Positions 21,378 to 33,601 of a DNA stretch of 64,000 bases are shown here, piece by piece. Below the pieces are notes generated by a model. The model saw only the letters and a list, made by a program, of their open reading frames with translations. It was not told the DNA's origin and searched no databases. The stretch lies in assembly GCF_904849725.1 (NCBI RefSeq), contig NC_058519.1, positions 108,736,881 to 108,800,880 on the forward strand, in the 5' to 3' direction. Origin of the DNA: Hordeum vulgare subsp. vulgare. Taxonomy: Eukaryota; Streptophyta; Magnoliopsida; Poales; Poaceae. The position numbers and the translations under genes are program-made. Position 1 is the stretch's first letter. Each line of letters opens with the position of its first letter.

Positions 21378-24300
21378 TGTGACAGCCCGATGCCGACGCC
21401 CCAGAAGATTCCCCTTTATTTCCGTTTCCGTCGTGTGATTATTTCATTTGTTGCACCATCAGTTAGTTTGCATCATGGCATCTTGCATCATCTGTGCGTG
21501 TGGTGTTATGAGTGTGTGTGCTTCAAGTGCTCTCGGAGTCTTTGGTGCAATAGGAACTCCCCTTCTCTCCTCTCTTATTTTATTTGTGGCCGCGTTAAAG
21601 TTTCAGTTTTAACCCCAATAAAATATTCGTCTTCTTTGAAAAATACTTTTATTAAATGTGGAGGAAATCCCTTGGGTTTTCCTTTATTTCTCCTTTTGTT
21701 CTATTTCAAAACTAGAGTCTCATTTTATTTATAAAAGGGGTTTTATTTTATTTTTCAAAAAAAGGTTTCATTGTTATTCGTAAAAAAATGCCCAATCTAT
21801 TTTTATAGTTGGGGTATATTTTTCAAGGAGCCCAAAAGCATTTTTTTTAATTTTGTTTAAACCTTTTCTTTTGCGTGTGTTTTATTTAAAAAAAACAGAG
21901 AAAGGGAGGGAGAGAAGCCCTCGTGCGAGCCGGCCCAAGGCCCAGCTGAGCTCCCCCCAATCCTAGCGACAGGGGAGGCTCAGCCCGATCCCATCTCTCC
22001 CTCCCGTCTCCCCTAGATCGACCTCCCCCTCCTCTCGATCCCCTTCTCTCCCCGTTTCTCCCCTGTGCAGCCTCCAGCCCGATCCCGTCCCGTGCTCGCG
22101 CCACCGGCCATTCCCCTCTCTGCTCCACCTCGCGCCGCCCACCGCGCTACTCTCCCCGCGCGCCAACCCCCTGGCCTCCCGTCGTTGGTGCGCGCCCCGC
22201 CGTGCTCACCTCGCTCGTCGCCCTCGCCTCGTCGGTTGCTCCCCGCCGCCTGTAGGCCGCCTGCCGGTGCTATGCCGCCTGCCAGGGCCTCTTCGTCGGA
22301 GTCCCTCGCCGCGTTCCTTCCTCCCCTGCATCGGAGCCGTCCACCGTAGCGACCTCGCCTTGAGCCTGCCATGGCCTCGACCTCGCCTCCCTGCGTCCGC
22401 GCAGTCGCCGAGCCCGGCTCGCCCCCGTTCCCCTCGCCTGTGCGTCGAGCGCCACGACCCACGCTGCGCCTGCCGTGCTCGCCTCGCCGCGCCGCCTCAT
22501 TCTCGCCTCCCTGCGTGCCCCGCCATCGTCGCCTGCCATGCCCCATGCCGAGCACCCGGTGCGCCGCTGCCAAGCCCTCTAGGGTCCCGACCTCCTCCGT
22601 TCTTGGTGCTTGCCTGTTGCTGTTGCTGTGCATGCTCCTACTGCCGCTGGTGCTTGCCTGTTGCCGCTGCTGTGCGTGCCTTCCTGAGTTGTTGTGTGCC
22701 TGCTACTTCTGCTGTTGCGTAGCCGCTGTTGCTGCTCTTGCTATTGCCTGCCTGCCGCGTTGCTAGTTGCTGTAGTTGCTGTCGGCCAGCTGCTGCTAGG
22801 TGGCTTAGTGCTTGCTGCTGCTGCTGCTGCTGCTGCTGCCTGCTGCCTTCCTGTAGACGTTGCCTAATGCTGTCGCTGTTGCTGCTATGCCGCCGCTGCT
22901 GCCGTGCTTGCTTGCTGTTTGCCGTCTCTTGCTGTTAGTAGAGGTTGTTGCTGCTTGCTTGCTAGGTGTAGCTGTTGCTGCTGTTAGTTGCTAGCTGAAG
23001 CCTGCTGCTGTGCCTGCTACTGATGGTTGCTTAGCTGTTGTTTGCTGGTTGCTGTTGCTAGGCCGTGTTGTTTGCTTGCTGCTAGTCGCTGTAGTTTGCT
23101 GCTAGTGATGCTTGATGCTTGCTGATGTCACCGCTGTCGTTGCTAGCTGCTAAGTTGCTTGATGCTTGCTTGTAGCCACCAAAAGTCTGCTTAGTTGCTG
23201 CTTGCTGTTGCATTGCCTTGCCCTATTGCCTTTTGGGAACGTCACTGAAGACCGCGTGCACCGTCCCCGCCACCGTGGATCCGACAAGTTCGCCGAGTAC
23301 CACGACGTCCTCGATGAACCCGAACATCTTTGGAGCCATGTTCGACTACCGACGCCGAAGACCAGTGTACCGACGCCAAGAGTACGACTACCGTCGACGA
23401 GACCGTGTACAACTACTTCCACTACGACCACGACGATCTTTGTTCTCCTTCACCGCAACGAACCGAACCGCTCCGATATGCACGCTTCAAGGTATACGTT
23501 GGAACATGTCTAGTACCGAATGCATATGATGCATGAGTTGAACCGTATGTTTGCGCCTATATATGTTTGCCCGTTGCACGTTGTCCCTCTTACGTTGTGC
23601 CTCAAGACATGGAAACCCGGTTAACGGGATCACCCCATCATTGTTTGGCATGACCCGCACGTGCTCCCTATTCGTTGGCACCGATATCTCGTTGAGTTAT
23701 CGGGATAGGAACGTTGCCGTGGCATCGTTTCCGTTTTGCCGCCATGGTTCCCTTTCGCTCGCCATGGCGATAGATGCTTCTTTCTCTTCTTGTCCATGTT
23801 GTTGTAACTTGCATGCTTGACGCATTCATGGCACGATGTCTTGTGTTGCACGTCTCTTGTGTCGTAGCGACTTTCAAAGTCCCGCGTGATAACCGACTAG
23901 GATGACTAGTAGAATCACCCGCTTCACCCCTTGCCATGTTAACAACATTTAATATTGCCGTGTAAATAACCAGGAGTGAACTAAATAATTAAATGTGGAG
24001 TTTCGTCGATATGCAACTCGATGCATATCGAGCTTCACTTAATGTGTAGTGTTTGCGTGAGGTGAATTGCCATGTCATGCCTTGCATCAGTGAACTGATC
24101 ATGCATCATAGTAGGTTGTGCATCATGTTGTGCATCGTGTGGTGAATATCTGTGTTGATGTTTGTTTCCAGTTTGCTCCGTGTCGATAGAGTTCCGCAAG
24201 CGTGTCGGAATGTGAGGACCCGTTCGACCACAATGGTTCGTCGACTTCACGGAGTTGTTCTTCTTCCAAGCGGGATCTCATGCAAGATGACCATTTCCCC

Positions 24301-25980
24301 AGACACCATTACTATCATTGCCATGCTAGTTTTATCGCTTCTATCGTTTATGTTTGTTGGCTACCACATGTTAAATATCAGCCTCTCAACAATGCCATGA
24401 AAAACCTTCAACCAGTTCGACCTAGCAAACCACTGATTGGCTATGTTACCGCTTGCTTAACCATGTTGTTAGCGTTGCTAGTTGCAGGTGTAGTTGCTTC
24501 CATGTGATAACATGGGTTCCTTGTCTTATCACCATATTAAATGCTATTTAATTTGATGCACCTATATACTTGGTAAAAGGTGGAAGGCTCGGCCTTTCTA
24601 GCCTGGTGTTTTGTTCCACTTTTGCCCCCTTAGTTTCGGCTACCGGTGTTATGTTCCATATTTGAGTGCTCCTAACACGATCGGGGTTGTTATGGGGACC
24701 CCCTTGATAATTCGTTTTAGATTAAAGCTGGTCTGACAAGGCCCAACATTGGTACTACATTTGCCCAACATAATAACTTTGTTAATACTGAAAGCATAGG
24801 GCGTCATGAACCCGAGGAGTAATTTTACATAATACAGGGAGGGCCAGTGCTGATGGTGCTGGTCCAAAACAGAGCACTGTGCGGGGCCAACCCAGGGCAA
24901 CTTGGGTGATTTCTATCAGGCCACCGTACGCGTCGCTCATCCGTCGTGTCCTGAGAACGAGATACACGTCTCCTATCGAGATCGTCAACACGCCGGGTGG
25001 CCTTGCTGGATTAGTTTTACCTTTGACGAGATATCTTGTGCATCGGGATTCTGGTGATACTTTGGGTAATCTCAGAGTTCAGGTTTTCCACTAAGGAGTC
25101 CGACGAGATCGCAAGCTTCTTGATCGAGGATTTATATGCGGCTTGTGGTAATTTGTGATGGATTAGTTGGAGCACCCCTGCAGGGTTAAATCTTTCGGAA
25201 AGCCGTGCCCGCGGTTATGTGGCAACGTCGAAACTTTGTTTAACACTGGTTCTAGATAACTTGACGTTAACTTAATTAAAATATGCCAACTGTGTGCGTA
25301 ACCGTGACTGTCTCTTTCATGAGTTCCTTCTCCGATCGAGGACATGGTGGGGTTATGACTGACGTAGGTAGGTGTTCAGGATCATTCGTTTGATCAACCG
25401 TAGTTCACGTCCGCTATGCGTAGATCTCCCCCCTTCTTATTTCTTGTACTCGTAAGTTCAGCCACCAAATATATGCTTAGCCGCTGCTGCAACCTCACCA
25501 CTTAACCTTACCTCACCCATTAAGCTTTGCTAGTATTGATACCTTTGGAAATGAGATTGCTGAGTCCCCTGTGGCTCACAGATTACTACAACACCAGTTG
25601 CAGGTACATGTAATGGTTACTCGACGCGAGCACGTTGATTGTTCAGTTGGAGTTGCCTTTCTTTTTCTTCTTCATCGATCTAGGATGGGTTCCAAGCCGG
25701 CAGCCTGGATAGCAAGGATGGATGTCATTCTTATTTTCTCGTTTGTTTTCGTCCGTAGTCGGACCCTGCTCTTCTTCATGATGCTATGTATTGTACTGAT
25801 GTGACTCTGATGTAGCTTGTGGCGAGTGTAAGCCAATTCTCTCTCTCTATATATATATATTCTCTTTTCATTACATGTACTTGTAACGATATCCATTCTT
25901 GCGACACGACGAGATGCACTTCTATCCCTGACGAGGCCCTCGTGCCAAACTGAGGATAGGGTCGCATCTTGGGCATGACA
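21378..25980 (+). repeat. Element D 3' LTR (4603 bp)
   Basis: TGTGACAGCC ... GGGCATGACA, collinear with the 5' LTR. Compared with it, it lacks about 35 bp near 22910 and has an expanded (CTG)n run near 22815-22845. Block 22968-23838 differs from its partner at a single visible base (23244, A for G). Followed by TSD ATTAT. Confidence 0.92.
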
Positions 25981-25985
25981 ATTAT

Positions 25986-26395
25986 TTCCAACAAGTTGGT
26001 TGCTTGCTCCATTGTTCCGAAGAACGGAGTCTTAGTCATATTGCCCATTAGGCATGGTTAGAACGTGTCAAATGATTCATAATCAAGAGACTCCAAAAGT
26101 CCATCTGCATGGATTTTCTTCATGCATTTGACACCGATATGACCAAGGCGACAGTGCCACAAGTATGTAGGACCATCATTATCAACGTTACATCTTTTGG
26201 TACTCGCACTATGAATATGTGTAACATCATGTTTGAGATTCATTAATAATAAACCATTGACCAGCGGGGCACGACCATAAAACATATCTCTCATATAAAT
26301 AGAACAACAATTATTCTTAGATTTAAATGAGTAGCCATCTCGCATCAAACGAGATCCGGATACAATGTTCACGCTGAAAGCTGGTACTAAAAAAA
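25986..26395 (-). pseudogene. pol: Angela pol: GAG-pre-integrase and integrase N-terminus
   Basis: The minus frame 26372-26058 contains the GAG-pre-integrase signature: LWHCRLGHIGVKCMKKIHADGL, preceded by MRDGYSFKSKNNCCSIYMRD. This His/Cys zinc-binding region leads into the integrase core, which is cut by element D at 25981. Frame breaks flank the ORF near 26060 and 26390, where an A-run is present. Confidence 0.87.
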
Positions 26396-26420
26396 AATTA
26401 TTAAGGTTTAAAACTAATCC

Positions 26421-27479
26421 CTAAGGTAGATGTAGAGGTAGCGTGCTGACGGCGATCACATCAGCCTTGGAACCATTCCCGACACGCATCGTCACCTTGT
26501 CCTTCGTCAGTCTCCTCTTATTCCGCTGCTCCTGTTTTGTGTTACAAATGTGAGCAACTGCACCGGTATAAAATACCCAGGAGCTACTACGAGCGCTCAT
26601 AAGGTACACATCAATAACATGTATATCATATATACCTTTGACGTTGCCGGCCTTCTTATCCGCTAGGTACTTGGTGTAGTTCCGTTTCCAGTGACCGGTT
26701 CCCTTGCAATAATAGCACTTAGTCTTAGGCTTGGGTCCATTCTTGGGCTTCTTCCCTGAAAATGATTTACCGGGCACGACAACTGCTTTGTCGTCCTTCT
26801 TGAAGTTCTTCTTACCCTTGCCTTTCTTGAAACTGGTGGTCTTATTCACCATCAACACTTGATGTTCCTTTTTAATTTCCACCTCCGCTGATTTCAGCAT
26901 CGAATATAACTCAGGAATGGACTTCTCCATCCCTTGCATATTGTAGTTCATCACAAAGCTCTTTTAGCTAGGTGGAAGCGACTAGAGGATTCTGTCAAGA
27001 ACCGAGTCATCTGGAAGATTAACTCCCAGCTAAGACAAGCGGTTGTGCAACCCAGCCATTTTGAGTATGTGATCTGTGACAGAACCATTTTCCTCCATCT
27101 TACAACTGAAGAACTTCTCGGAGACTTCATATCCCTCGACCCGGGCATGAGCTTGGAAAACCAGTTTCAGATCTTGGAACATCTCATATGCTCCATGTTG
27201 CTCAAAACATATTTGGAGCCCCAGTTCTAAACTGTAAAGCATACCGCACTGAACTAGGGAGTAATCATCACTACGTGACCGCCAGGCGTTCATAACGTCT
27301 TGAGCCACTGGGAATTCAGGTGCGTCACCTAGCGGCACATCAAAGACATATATTTTCTTGGAAGCTATGAGGATGAGCCTCAAGTTACAGACCGAGTCCG
27401 TATAGTTGCTTCCATCGTCTTTCAGCTTGGTTTTCTCTAGGAGCGCGTTGAAGTTGAGGAGAACACTAGTGTGGGCCAT
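26421..27479 (-). pseudogene. gag: Angela gag and protease
   Basis: Gag starts MAHTSVLLNFNALLEKTKL at 27479; the frame 27479-27030 covers the N-terminal half, then a frameshift leads into 26954-26421. The second part has a Lys-rich linker (KKGKGKKNFKKDD), a zinc knuckle CYYCKGTGHWKRNY whose last Cys is replaced by Tyr (about residue 93), and the protease site SSSWVFYTGAVAHICNT where the catalytic Asp of DTGA is Tyr (about residue 129). Nucleic-acid binding and proteolysis would both be lost. Typical BARE gag length, about 300 residues. Confidence 0.88.
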
Positions 27480-28510
27480 TGGATCTACAATATAGATTGT
27501 AAAGACAATTTTAGACTAAGTTCATGATAATTAAGTTCATCTAATCAAATTATTTAATGAACTCCCAGTCAGATAGACATTCCTCTAGTCATCTAAGTGA
27601 TACATGATCCATATCGACTAGGCCGTGTCCGATCATCATGTGAGACGTACTAGTCATCAATGGTGAACATCTCCATGTTGATCGCGTCAACTATACGACT
27701 CATGTTCGACCTTTTAGTCTCTCACGTTTCTAGGCCATGTCTGTACATGCTAGTCTTGTCAAGTCAACCTAAGAGTTTCACGTTTGTAAATCTGGCTTAC
27801 ACCCGTTGTATACGAACGTTAGAATCTATCACACCCGATCATCACATGGTGCTTCGAAACAACGATCCTTCACAACGGTGCACACTTAGGGGGAACACAT
27901 CTGTTGAAATTTTAGTGAGGGGTCATCTTATTTACTACCGTCGTTCTAAGAAAATAAGATGTAAAAACATGATAAACATCACAATCATAAAGTGACATGA
28001 TATGGCCAATATCATCTTGCGGCTTTGATCTCCATCTTCGAGGCACAACATGATCACCATCATCACCGGAACGACACCATGATCTCCATCATCGTGTCTT
28101 CATGAAGTTGTCTTGCCAACTATTACTTCTACTACTGTGGCTAACGGTTAGCAATAAAGTAAAGTAATCATATGGCGTTTTTGATTGACACGCAGGTCAT
28201 ACAATAAATTAAGATAACTCATATGGCTGCTACCGGTTGTCATACTCATCGACATGCAAGTCGTGAATCCTATTACAATAACATGATCAATCTCACACAT
28301 GACATATATTTCATCACATCCTTTTGGCCATATCACAACACATAGCATACCCTGCAAAAAAAAGTTAGACGTCCTCTAGTTGCTGTTGCAAGTTTTACGT
28401 GGCTGCTATGGGTTTCTAGCAAAAACGTTTCTTACCTACGTTACAACCACAACGGTGATATGCGAATTGCTATTTACCCTTCATAAGGACCCTCTTCACC
28501 GAATCCGATC
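27480..28510 (-). other. Angela untranslated leader, gag-proximal part
   Basis: Non-coding region between gag and the insertion site of element E; it continues at 58003-58243. The stretch 28360-28510 resembles the conserved BARE leader. TSD CGATC of element E is at 28506-28510. No other gene seen. Confidence 0.8.
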
Positions 28511-29020
28511 TATCGTGGTTTTGTCACGGCAGATGCCCTCCTGAGAGGACTTCAAGATGGGGGCATGGGAACCATGTGGTGACTCGGAGGGGTTCGCAGG
28601 GAGCAAGGGACAACTTACCCAGGTTCAGCCCCTCAGATTGAGGTAAAAGCCTACGTCCTGCTATGTGTATATTGCTGTGTAAATCGATTACAAGGGTGCG
28701 GATTCACCTCACCTAGCTCTCGATCGATGTTAACTTAAATCTACCAGCCCTAAAGACTCTCCTTTATATATAGGTCGAGGCTCTAGGTTTACAAGAGTGC
28801 GGGTCATGTTACGATTCGTGACCTGGTATGTATTTAACTCCCCTTGCCCCTTAGGCATGGAAACTCCCGACGACCCTTCTCCCGCATGGGCCGTGAGTCG
28901 CCCACTTTGTGTCTTGGGCCGCAACCGGCTCGCGCTGTAAACACCTTGTGCCTTCTGCTTCATAAGTCAGGTCCCGTCTTGAGTATGAATGTTGAGCCAC
29001 CATCATCTTGACCCGGCCCC
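28511..29020 (-). repeat. Element E 3' LTR, outer part (continues 47637-47678)
   Basis: Starts TATCGTGGTTTTGTCACGG and matches 55941 onward. It is interrupted after 29020 by element C (TSD GCCCC). A TATA-like TATATAAAGG is present on the minus strand near 28765. Total LTR length without C is 547 bp, equal to the partner. Confidence 0.88.
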
Positions 29021-30512
29021 TGATGACCCACAAGTATAGGGGATCAACCGTAGTCCTTTTGATAAGTAAGAGTGTCGAACCCAACGAGGAGCAGAAGGAT
29101 CTAACAAGTGGTTTTCAGCAAGGAAAAATCTGCAAGCAGTGAAATTGTCGGTAACAAGTGATTGTGTGGTGAGATGATTCATAGTAAGCAACAAGTAACA
29201 AAAGTAGCAACGGTGCAGCAAACTGGCCCAATCCCTTTTGTAGCAAGGGACAAGCCTGGACAAAGTCTTATAGGAGGAAAAACGCTCCCGAGGACACACG
29301 GGAATTTCTGTCATGCTAGTTTCATCATGTTCATATGATTCGCGTTCGTTACTTTGATAGTTTGATATGTGGGTGGACCGGCGCTTGGGTACTGCCCTTA
29401 CTTGGACAAGTATCCCACTTATGATTAACCCCTCTCGCAAGCATCCGCAACTACGAAAGAAGAATTAAGACAAAGTCTAACCATAGCATTAGACTAGTGG
29501 ATCCAAATCAGCCCCTTACGAAGCAACGCATAAACTAGGGTTTAAGCTTCTGTCACTCTAGCAACCCATCATCTACTTACTACTTCCCAATGCCTTCCTA
29601 GTCGACGTTCACATAACACCACTAGAGGAAAAACAACATACAAAATATCAAAATACCGAACGAATACCAAATTCACATGACTATTATTAGCATGACTTAT
29701 CCCATGTCTTCAGGAACAAAAGTAACTACTCACAAAGCATAATCATAATCATGATCATAGGTGTAATGAGTAGCATCAAGGATCTGAACTTAAACTCTTC
29801 CACCAAATAATCCAACTAGCATGAACTACAAAGAGTAATCAACACTACTAGCAACCTTACAAGTACCAATCGGAGTCGCGAGACGAAGATTGGTTACAAG
29901 AGATGAACTAGGGTTTGGAGATGAGATGGTGCTGATGAAGATGTTGATGGTGACGAGTCCCCTCCGATGAGAGGAGTGTTGGTGTTGACGATGGCGACGA
30001 TTTCCCCCTCCGGGAGGGAAGTTTCCCGGCAGGATCGTCCTGCCGAAGCTCTAGATTGGTTCTGCTCAAGTTCCGCCTCGTCGCGGCGGCGAAACCACGA
30101 AAAAGCTCGCTTTTGATTTTTTTCGTGGACGAAACCCTCCATATAGAAAAAGAGGGGGGCCAGTGGGCCAGTGGGCTGCCCACAAGCCCCCATGGCGCTG
30201 CTTGGGGGGGTGGCCGCGCCGTGCAGGCTTGTGGGCACCCCCTGGTGCCCCTCCTGCACTTCTTCGGCCCAGTATTTTTTATATATTGGGAAAAAATCTC
30301 CTTTGATTTTCACAGCGTTTGGAATTGCGCAGAATAGGTATCTCAACTTTGCTCCACTTTCAGGCCAGAATTCCAGTTGCCGGTATTCTCCCTCTTCATG
30401 TAAACCTTGCAAAAAAGAGAGAAAAGGCATAAGAATAGTATCATGAAGTGAAATAACAGCCAAAGAAGCGTTTAATATCAACATGAAAACATGATGCAAA
30501 ATGGACGTATCA
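29021..30512 (-). repeat. Element C 3' LTR
   Basis: 1492 bp, TGATGACCCA ... GGACGTATCA on the plus strand. It lacks about 30 bp near 29600 compared with the other LTR (which has 'ctaggcccaaataatggtga' there). The perfect 12-bp hairpin TGCCCACAAGCC/GGCTTGTGGGCA is at 30177-30238. Confidence 0.92.
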
Positions 30513-30526
30513 ACTCCCCCAAGCTT
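30513..30526 (-). other. Polypurine tract of element C
   Basis: AAGCTTGGGGGAGT on the minus strand, adjoining the 3' LTR. The same 14 bases occur at 33555-33568 and 13 of them at 45547-45559 inside gag. Confidence 0.8.
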
Positions 30527-31453
30527 AGACCTCACTTGTACTCAAGCGAAAGCCGAGCCCAATAAATATGTCCACATGTTTAGGGAGAGAGGTGTCGATA
30601 AAACAAGATACAAACATGCATGCATCATGATCATGATCAGAACAACAATACCAACATATAATCTGTCATGCTAAAGTGATAATTCCTTCACAAAGTAAAG
30701 CATGGATCAAGAACCTTACCGAGAAGTAACAACCGGTAGCCTTTAGTCATTGAAGCAATTGCAATTTATCACAACATCAGATAGAGTCAAATAAGATCTT
30801 GTAAAGCAAATCCACATACTCAATCATTCTTTCGTTCTCTACAATTGCTACAACTCACGTGGTACTCATGAGATCAAAGTTTCAGCTGAACACAGAGAAA
30901 GATAGGGCTTATAGTATTGCCCCCCAACTGCTTACCTCAAGGGTAATGTCAACAATAATAATTCATGAATGCCTACCTCCAAGTTGACATATGAATATAG
31001 ATCTTTCCCAAGCATGTGACGGTAGGCAAGATAAAGTCAAAATAAGGAATTGGTGAAGATCACCATGACTCTTTCAAGGGCAAAAAGTAAAGGTACAAGA
31101 TAGGCCATTCGCAGAGGGAAGCAGAGGTTGTCATGCGCTTTTGAGGTTTGGATGCGTGTCCTCTTATTGAGGAGGAACGTCACTTTATATTGCCCCCTGT
31201 GATAAAGAACTTTATTATGCAGTGTGTCGCTTTTATGTCTTCCTCATCACAGGTTCGTACAAAGCTTATTTTCCACACACTAATAGATCATACAAATTAG
31301 AGAGCAATTTTTATTGCTTGCACCGATGACAACTTACTTGAGGGATCTTATTCAATCCATAGGTAGGTATGGTGGACACTCATGGCAAACTGGTTTGAAG
31401 GCTTATGGATGCACAAGTAGTATCTCTACTTGGTGCGGGAGTTTTGGCTAATA
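30527..31453 (-). other. Element C 3' untranslated region, distal part
   Basis: No ORF or recognisable gene; A/T-rich spacer between the Helitron-like insertion and the PPT. Confidence 0.6.
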
Positions 31454-32572
31454 CTAGCAAATATGCCCGTGTGTTGCAACGGAAAACAAAAACATTACGT
31501 CGCAGCCAAATAAGTATGGCTCAATACCCTGACATATGAGCGTTCTCTATTTTTCTATTTTACCAAGATGCCCATCATATTACCACTTATCTTTTTGCCA
31601 CCCTCATTGATGATAGCCGTGGTGTTCATGTTATCAAATTTTGCCGATTGATGTCCACTTATCTTTTTTTCTGAAATGCATGGACAGTTTTTACTCAGTG
31701 AATATTTTTTGAATCAATGAACTTTTTCGTAACTGGAGTACAAAATTTGAAACTCGCATTTTCTGGAGTTTCTGTGAACATTTTTTAAAATTTCACACAC
31801 ATTTTTTTTTGAATTCACAGATATGTTTTGAATACATGATCATTGTCAAAATCTTGAACGGTTTATATTTGCTAAATATATTTTTCACAACTGTGAATTA
31901 TTTTATGATATCCGAACAGTTCTACAAAATCATCAACATTTTTTGTTCTGCGAAAATTTTATGATTTCCTAATTTTTTTTAAATTACCAAGCATATTATT
32001 ATTTCATGATTTGTTTTTCCAAAACTCGAAACTTTTAAAATACAGAATTTTGAAAAATAGCGAATTAATTTATAGATGAAAAACAAATTGAAATAAGAAA
32101 TATTATATATTTTTTAGAATATATTTGTCAAAAATGTGAATTCTTTTATAATATGCAAACAATTTCTTGAAAATCATATTCAATTTTGAAGCCGCAAACA
32201 TTTTATGATTTTTCAAAATTGTGAATTCTTTAATAATATGCAAACAGTTTTTTGAAAATCATAAACAATTTTGAACCCGCAAACATTTTATGATTTCCCG
32301 ATCCTTCTATTAAATTCCTAGAAATTTTACAATTTCATGAACATTTATTCTATGTTTTGAATACATGATCATTTTCAAATCATGAATGTTTTATATTTTC
32401 TGAATATATTTTTGGAAATTCTGAATTCTTTTGAAATATGCAAACATTTTTTCAAATCATCAACATTTTTGAATCCGTGAACATTTTATGATTTTCTGAA
32501 CCTTCTTTGGAACTCCCAACATTTTATGATTTCATGAGGATTTTTTTTTCGAAATTCAAAAGCTTTTTAAAA

Positions 32573-32774
32573 TCATCATCATTTTTTGAATCCGTGAACA
32601 TTTAATGAACATTTTGAAAAATTCCGAATTACACTAAATAAGGCAAAAAAGAAATTGAAATAATGAAACAGGAAAAAGGTCATCATCATTTTTTGAATCC
32701 GTGAACATTTTGAAAAATTCCGAATTACACTAAAGAAGGCAAAAAAGAAATTGAAATAATGAAACAGAAAAAGG
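32573..32774 (+). repeat. ~100-bp tandem duplication inside the Helitron-like insertion
   Basis: Copies 32573-32679 and 32680-32774, both starting TCATCATCATTTTTTGAATC and ending GAAACAG(G)AAAAAGG. The second copy lacks a 12-bp stretch (AATGAACATT region). Confidence 0.88.
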
Positions 32775-32784
32775 TGTATCTTTA

Positions 32785-32841
32785 GGGATCGAACCTCGGA
32801 CTCCCCAGGCGAAGGAGCTACGCTCTAGCCAGTATACCGCC
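32785..32841 (-). other. tRNA-like fragment in the Helitron-like insertion
   Basis: On the minus strand the block begins GGCGGTATACTGGCTAGAGC and ends GAGGTTCGATCCC. GGTTCGATCC is a perfect B-box/T-loop and TACTGGCTAGAGCG resembles an A-box/D-arm; CTCC...GGAG could form an anticodon-like stem. The acceptor stem does not close, so this is a tRNA-derived remnant, not a working tRNA gene. Confidence 0.5.
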
Positions 32842-33016
32842 TAAATAATCGATGTTTGTTTAGGTCTCAGCCTTTAAGTACCTATTCAACGATGACTTTG
32901 ACAGAAAATAAACCGAATCGTTTTCCTGGTGACATAGTGGGTAAATTAATTAAACATTGAGGGTTATTTCAATGACGTACGACAGAAGCAATCCACACTT
33001 TATTATTAGGGAAAGA

Positions 33017-33600
33017 TGAAGTGGAAGCAATTGTCACATGCTAAGGGATCTCTAATCATATATCATTGTTCAGAGCCAAGCAAACACAATTCATTACGTT
33101 GTCTTCCTTGTCCAACATCTACTTCTAGGCATGTAATAGTTTAGTGAGTGTTCACAATCGTAGATGGTGTCAGAGATGATATATTTATATGTGAACCTCT
33201 CCTTGTTTATCACAATTGCAACAATGACCAAGGTATACGTTTGCCTACCCTCAACAAGTTTCAATCCTCATTCTTTTTATATGTGAAGCCATCACTTCCC
33301 ATAAGATCATTACATGATCTTTCATGCTTTTGTTCTATTCTCACTGTTTTGATCATGGCAAGAGGCAAAGCCCTTCAAATAAGACACTCTTTATTATATG
33401 GCTCACGAGCAAGAATACATCAGGGGTGACACAAAGCAAAACTCAAGACTAAAACACTAAGACTTTTAATCTACTAGAGTAAAAGAAAAACTAAAAAGGA
33501 AAACTAAAACAAAGGTAAAGGCAAAAGATGTGATGGTGATACGATACCGGGGCAACTCCCCCAAGCTTGGCACAATCCAAGGGGATTGCCCATACCAATG
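33017..33600 (-). other. Element C region between post-pol ORF and 3' UTR
   Basis: Non-coding. It contains the second exact copy of the PPT motif AAGCTTGGGGGAGT (33555-33568, minus strand), only 33 bases downstream of the post-pol ORF stop. Confidence 0.65.
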
Positions 33601-33601
33601 C

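Larger units (their letters stand above)
13524..25980 (+). mobile_element. Element D: LARD-type non-autonomous LTR retrotransposon
   Basis: 12,457 bp with a perfect TSD ATTAT (13519-13523 and 25981-25985) in Angela integrase. Two very long LTRs (4655 and 4603 bp, TGTGACAGCC ... TGACA) flank a 3.2 kb interior with an initiator-Met PBS and a PPT but no coding domain. The sizes (about 4.5 kb LTR, about 3.5 kb interior) fit the Triticeae LARD described as Sukkula; the name is inference from architecture. Orientation is taken from the PBS after the left LTR. A Gypsy helper with the same PBS would be required. Confidence 0.9.
31454..33016 (-). mobile_element. Helitron-like non-autonomous insertion
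   Basis: Read on the minus strand it starts TCTTTCCCTAATAATAAAG and ends CCGTTGCAACACACGG, ATATTTG-type spacer, CTAG. The end has the layout of a Helitron 3' terminus: a short hairpin (CCGT...ACGG) a few bases before CTAG. The host bases are A before the 5' TC and T after CTAG, with no target duplication, as expected for Helitrons. It has no Rep/helicase ORF and is A/T-rich with degenerate 'GTGAACATTTTATGATTT' repeats. The 'GCCCGTG(C/T)GTTGCAACGG' end is common in grass genomes. Confidence 0.7.

Noticed and set aside
29894..30535. 213-codon minus-strand ORF, partly repeated at 47152-47535
   Set aside because: It is LTR sequence of element C; the similarity between copies comes from the LTR pair, and the two ORFs differ in length and end because of indels. 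No domain.
32785..32841. Functional tRNA gene
   Set aside because: B-box is good but the acceptor stem does not close and the D-arm is abnormal; kept only as a tRNA-like fragment.
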